Assembly: GCA_900660155.1 (NCBI GenBank)
Contig: CABFPE010001167.1
Coordinates: 47,797-75,483 of the forward strand
Origin: Hofstenia miamia
Lineage: Eukaryota > Xenacoelomorpha > Acoela > Hofsteniidae
DNA: 27,687 bases
Direction: 5' to 3'
Part shown: piece by piece, positions 27,176 to 27,687 of the stretch
Layout of the letters: every line of letters starts with the position of its first letter
How positions within the stretch are numbered: the stretch's first letter is position 1
The notes under the pieces: model-generated
The model's database searches: none
Told to the model about the DNA's origin: nothing
Seen by the model: only the letters and a program-made list of their open reading frames with translations
Program-made: the position numbers and the translations under genes

Positions 27176-27687
27176 ATGGAAAAACTTATTGTAATGTCGT
27201 GTTGAATTATTTATTGGAGTAATAGTAAACATGTATATCTCAGTTTTCATGTAATTTAATTTTTCAAATGCTTGAAACATCCCCTTGTCACTATTTCATG
27301 CATGTTATACTTATTGGAGTTTAAGTAATTGATTGAAAATCAAACAAATAACGATTTCAAGAAACATTCATTGTTACATGAAGACATAAAATCACTCTCA
27401 AGGAAACGCACAGAGATGAGGGCACTAAACAGTTTTAACAATATGAAATATAAATTACAACAGCAATCTGGAAAAGAACTAGCATGTATAATTAGTTTGT
27501 CCGCAATGTGTAAATAAAATGTAAGCATGCAAACTAAATAATGTGTGGCATAGCAATTAACAAACCATTTAATGAAAATTGACCGTATAAATGGGTCACT
27601 ATAGCAGATAGGTTTATGAATCAATGCAAAATCATTTTGTAAATGTCAAGAATGAGTCAGCAATAATGACGGGGCGTGCATGGGACC
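27176..27687. other. 3' end of window, no supported gene
   Basis: Two overlapping open frames exist (27329-27517 plus, 62 codons; 27340-27624 minus, 94 codons). The plus frame is Lys/Asn/Ser-rich (DFKKHSLLHEDIKSLSRKRT) and is followed at once by AATAAA near 27514. That could mark a terminal exon of another gene, but no splice or homology evidence supports it. Confidence 0.6.

Overview
This window comes from an AT-rich animal genome. It is not bacterial: one long gene is split into exons by GT-AG introns of 0.8-6.7 kb, the coding exons are islands of normal codon use in about 70% A+T sequence, and the introns are packed with eukaryotic transposon relics. I cannot name the species. An invertebrate is the best reading, inferred from a divergent TRPM protein together with hAT, mariner-like, TTAA-type and Penelope-like elements.

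The only intact gene is the 3' half of a TRPM-family cation channel on the + strand. I can place eight exons (327-575, 3820-3994, 4810-4933, 8028-8218, 11222-11354, 14764-14896, 21557-21731, 23390-23637). Their phases join without error into 475 codons plus a stop. They encode the S3-S4 region, S5 with the pore helix and GEVYAGEI filter, the cysteine pore loop with S6, the TRP helix, a charged linker, a coiled coil and a serine-rich tail. No Nudix or alpha-kinase domain follows, so the protein has the short TRPM1/3-like layout. The 5' half, including the N-terminal homology region and S1-S2, lies before the window.

The introns hold the mobile DNA. Intron 3 has a 1061-bp hAT-type element with a perfect 8-bp target duplication, next to an older hAT-like relic. 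Intron 5 has a 272-bp hAT MITE, also with a perfect duplication. Intron 6 (6.66 kb) contains a 2.29-kb TTAA-flanked element with 24-bp inverted repeats starting 26 bp after a splice donor, then antisense relics of a mariner-like and a TTF/DUF4371 hAT transposase. One repeat family occurs in inverted orientation in introns 3 and 5.

Intron 6 also holds a likely assembly error. A 773-bp copy of intron 5 sequence is bounded by single Ns and by an exact 66-bp direct repeat.

Downstream of the gene lie a short unidentified reading frame, a frameshifted Penelope-like reverse transcriptase relic, and an A-rich minisatellite of about 85-bp units (26.5-27.2 kb). I see no tRNA, rRNA, CRISPR array or bacterial-type regulatory feature, and nothing that amounts to a new multi-gene system.
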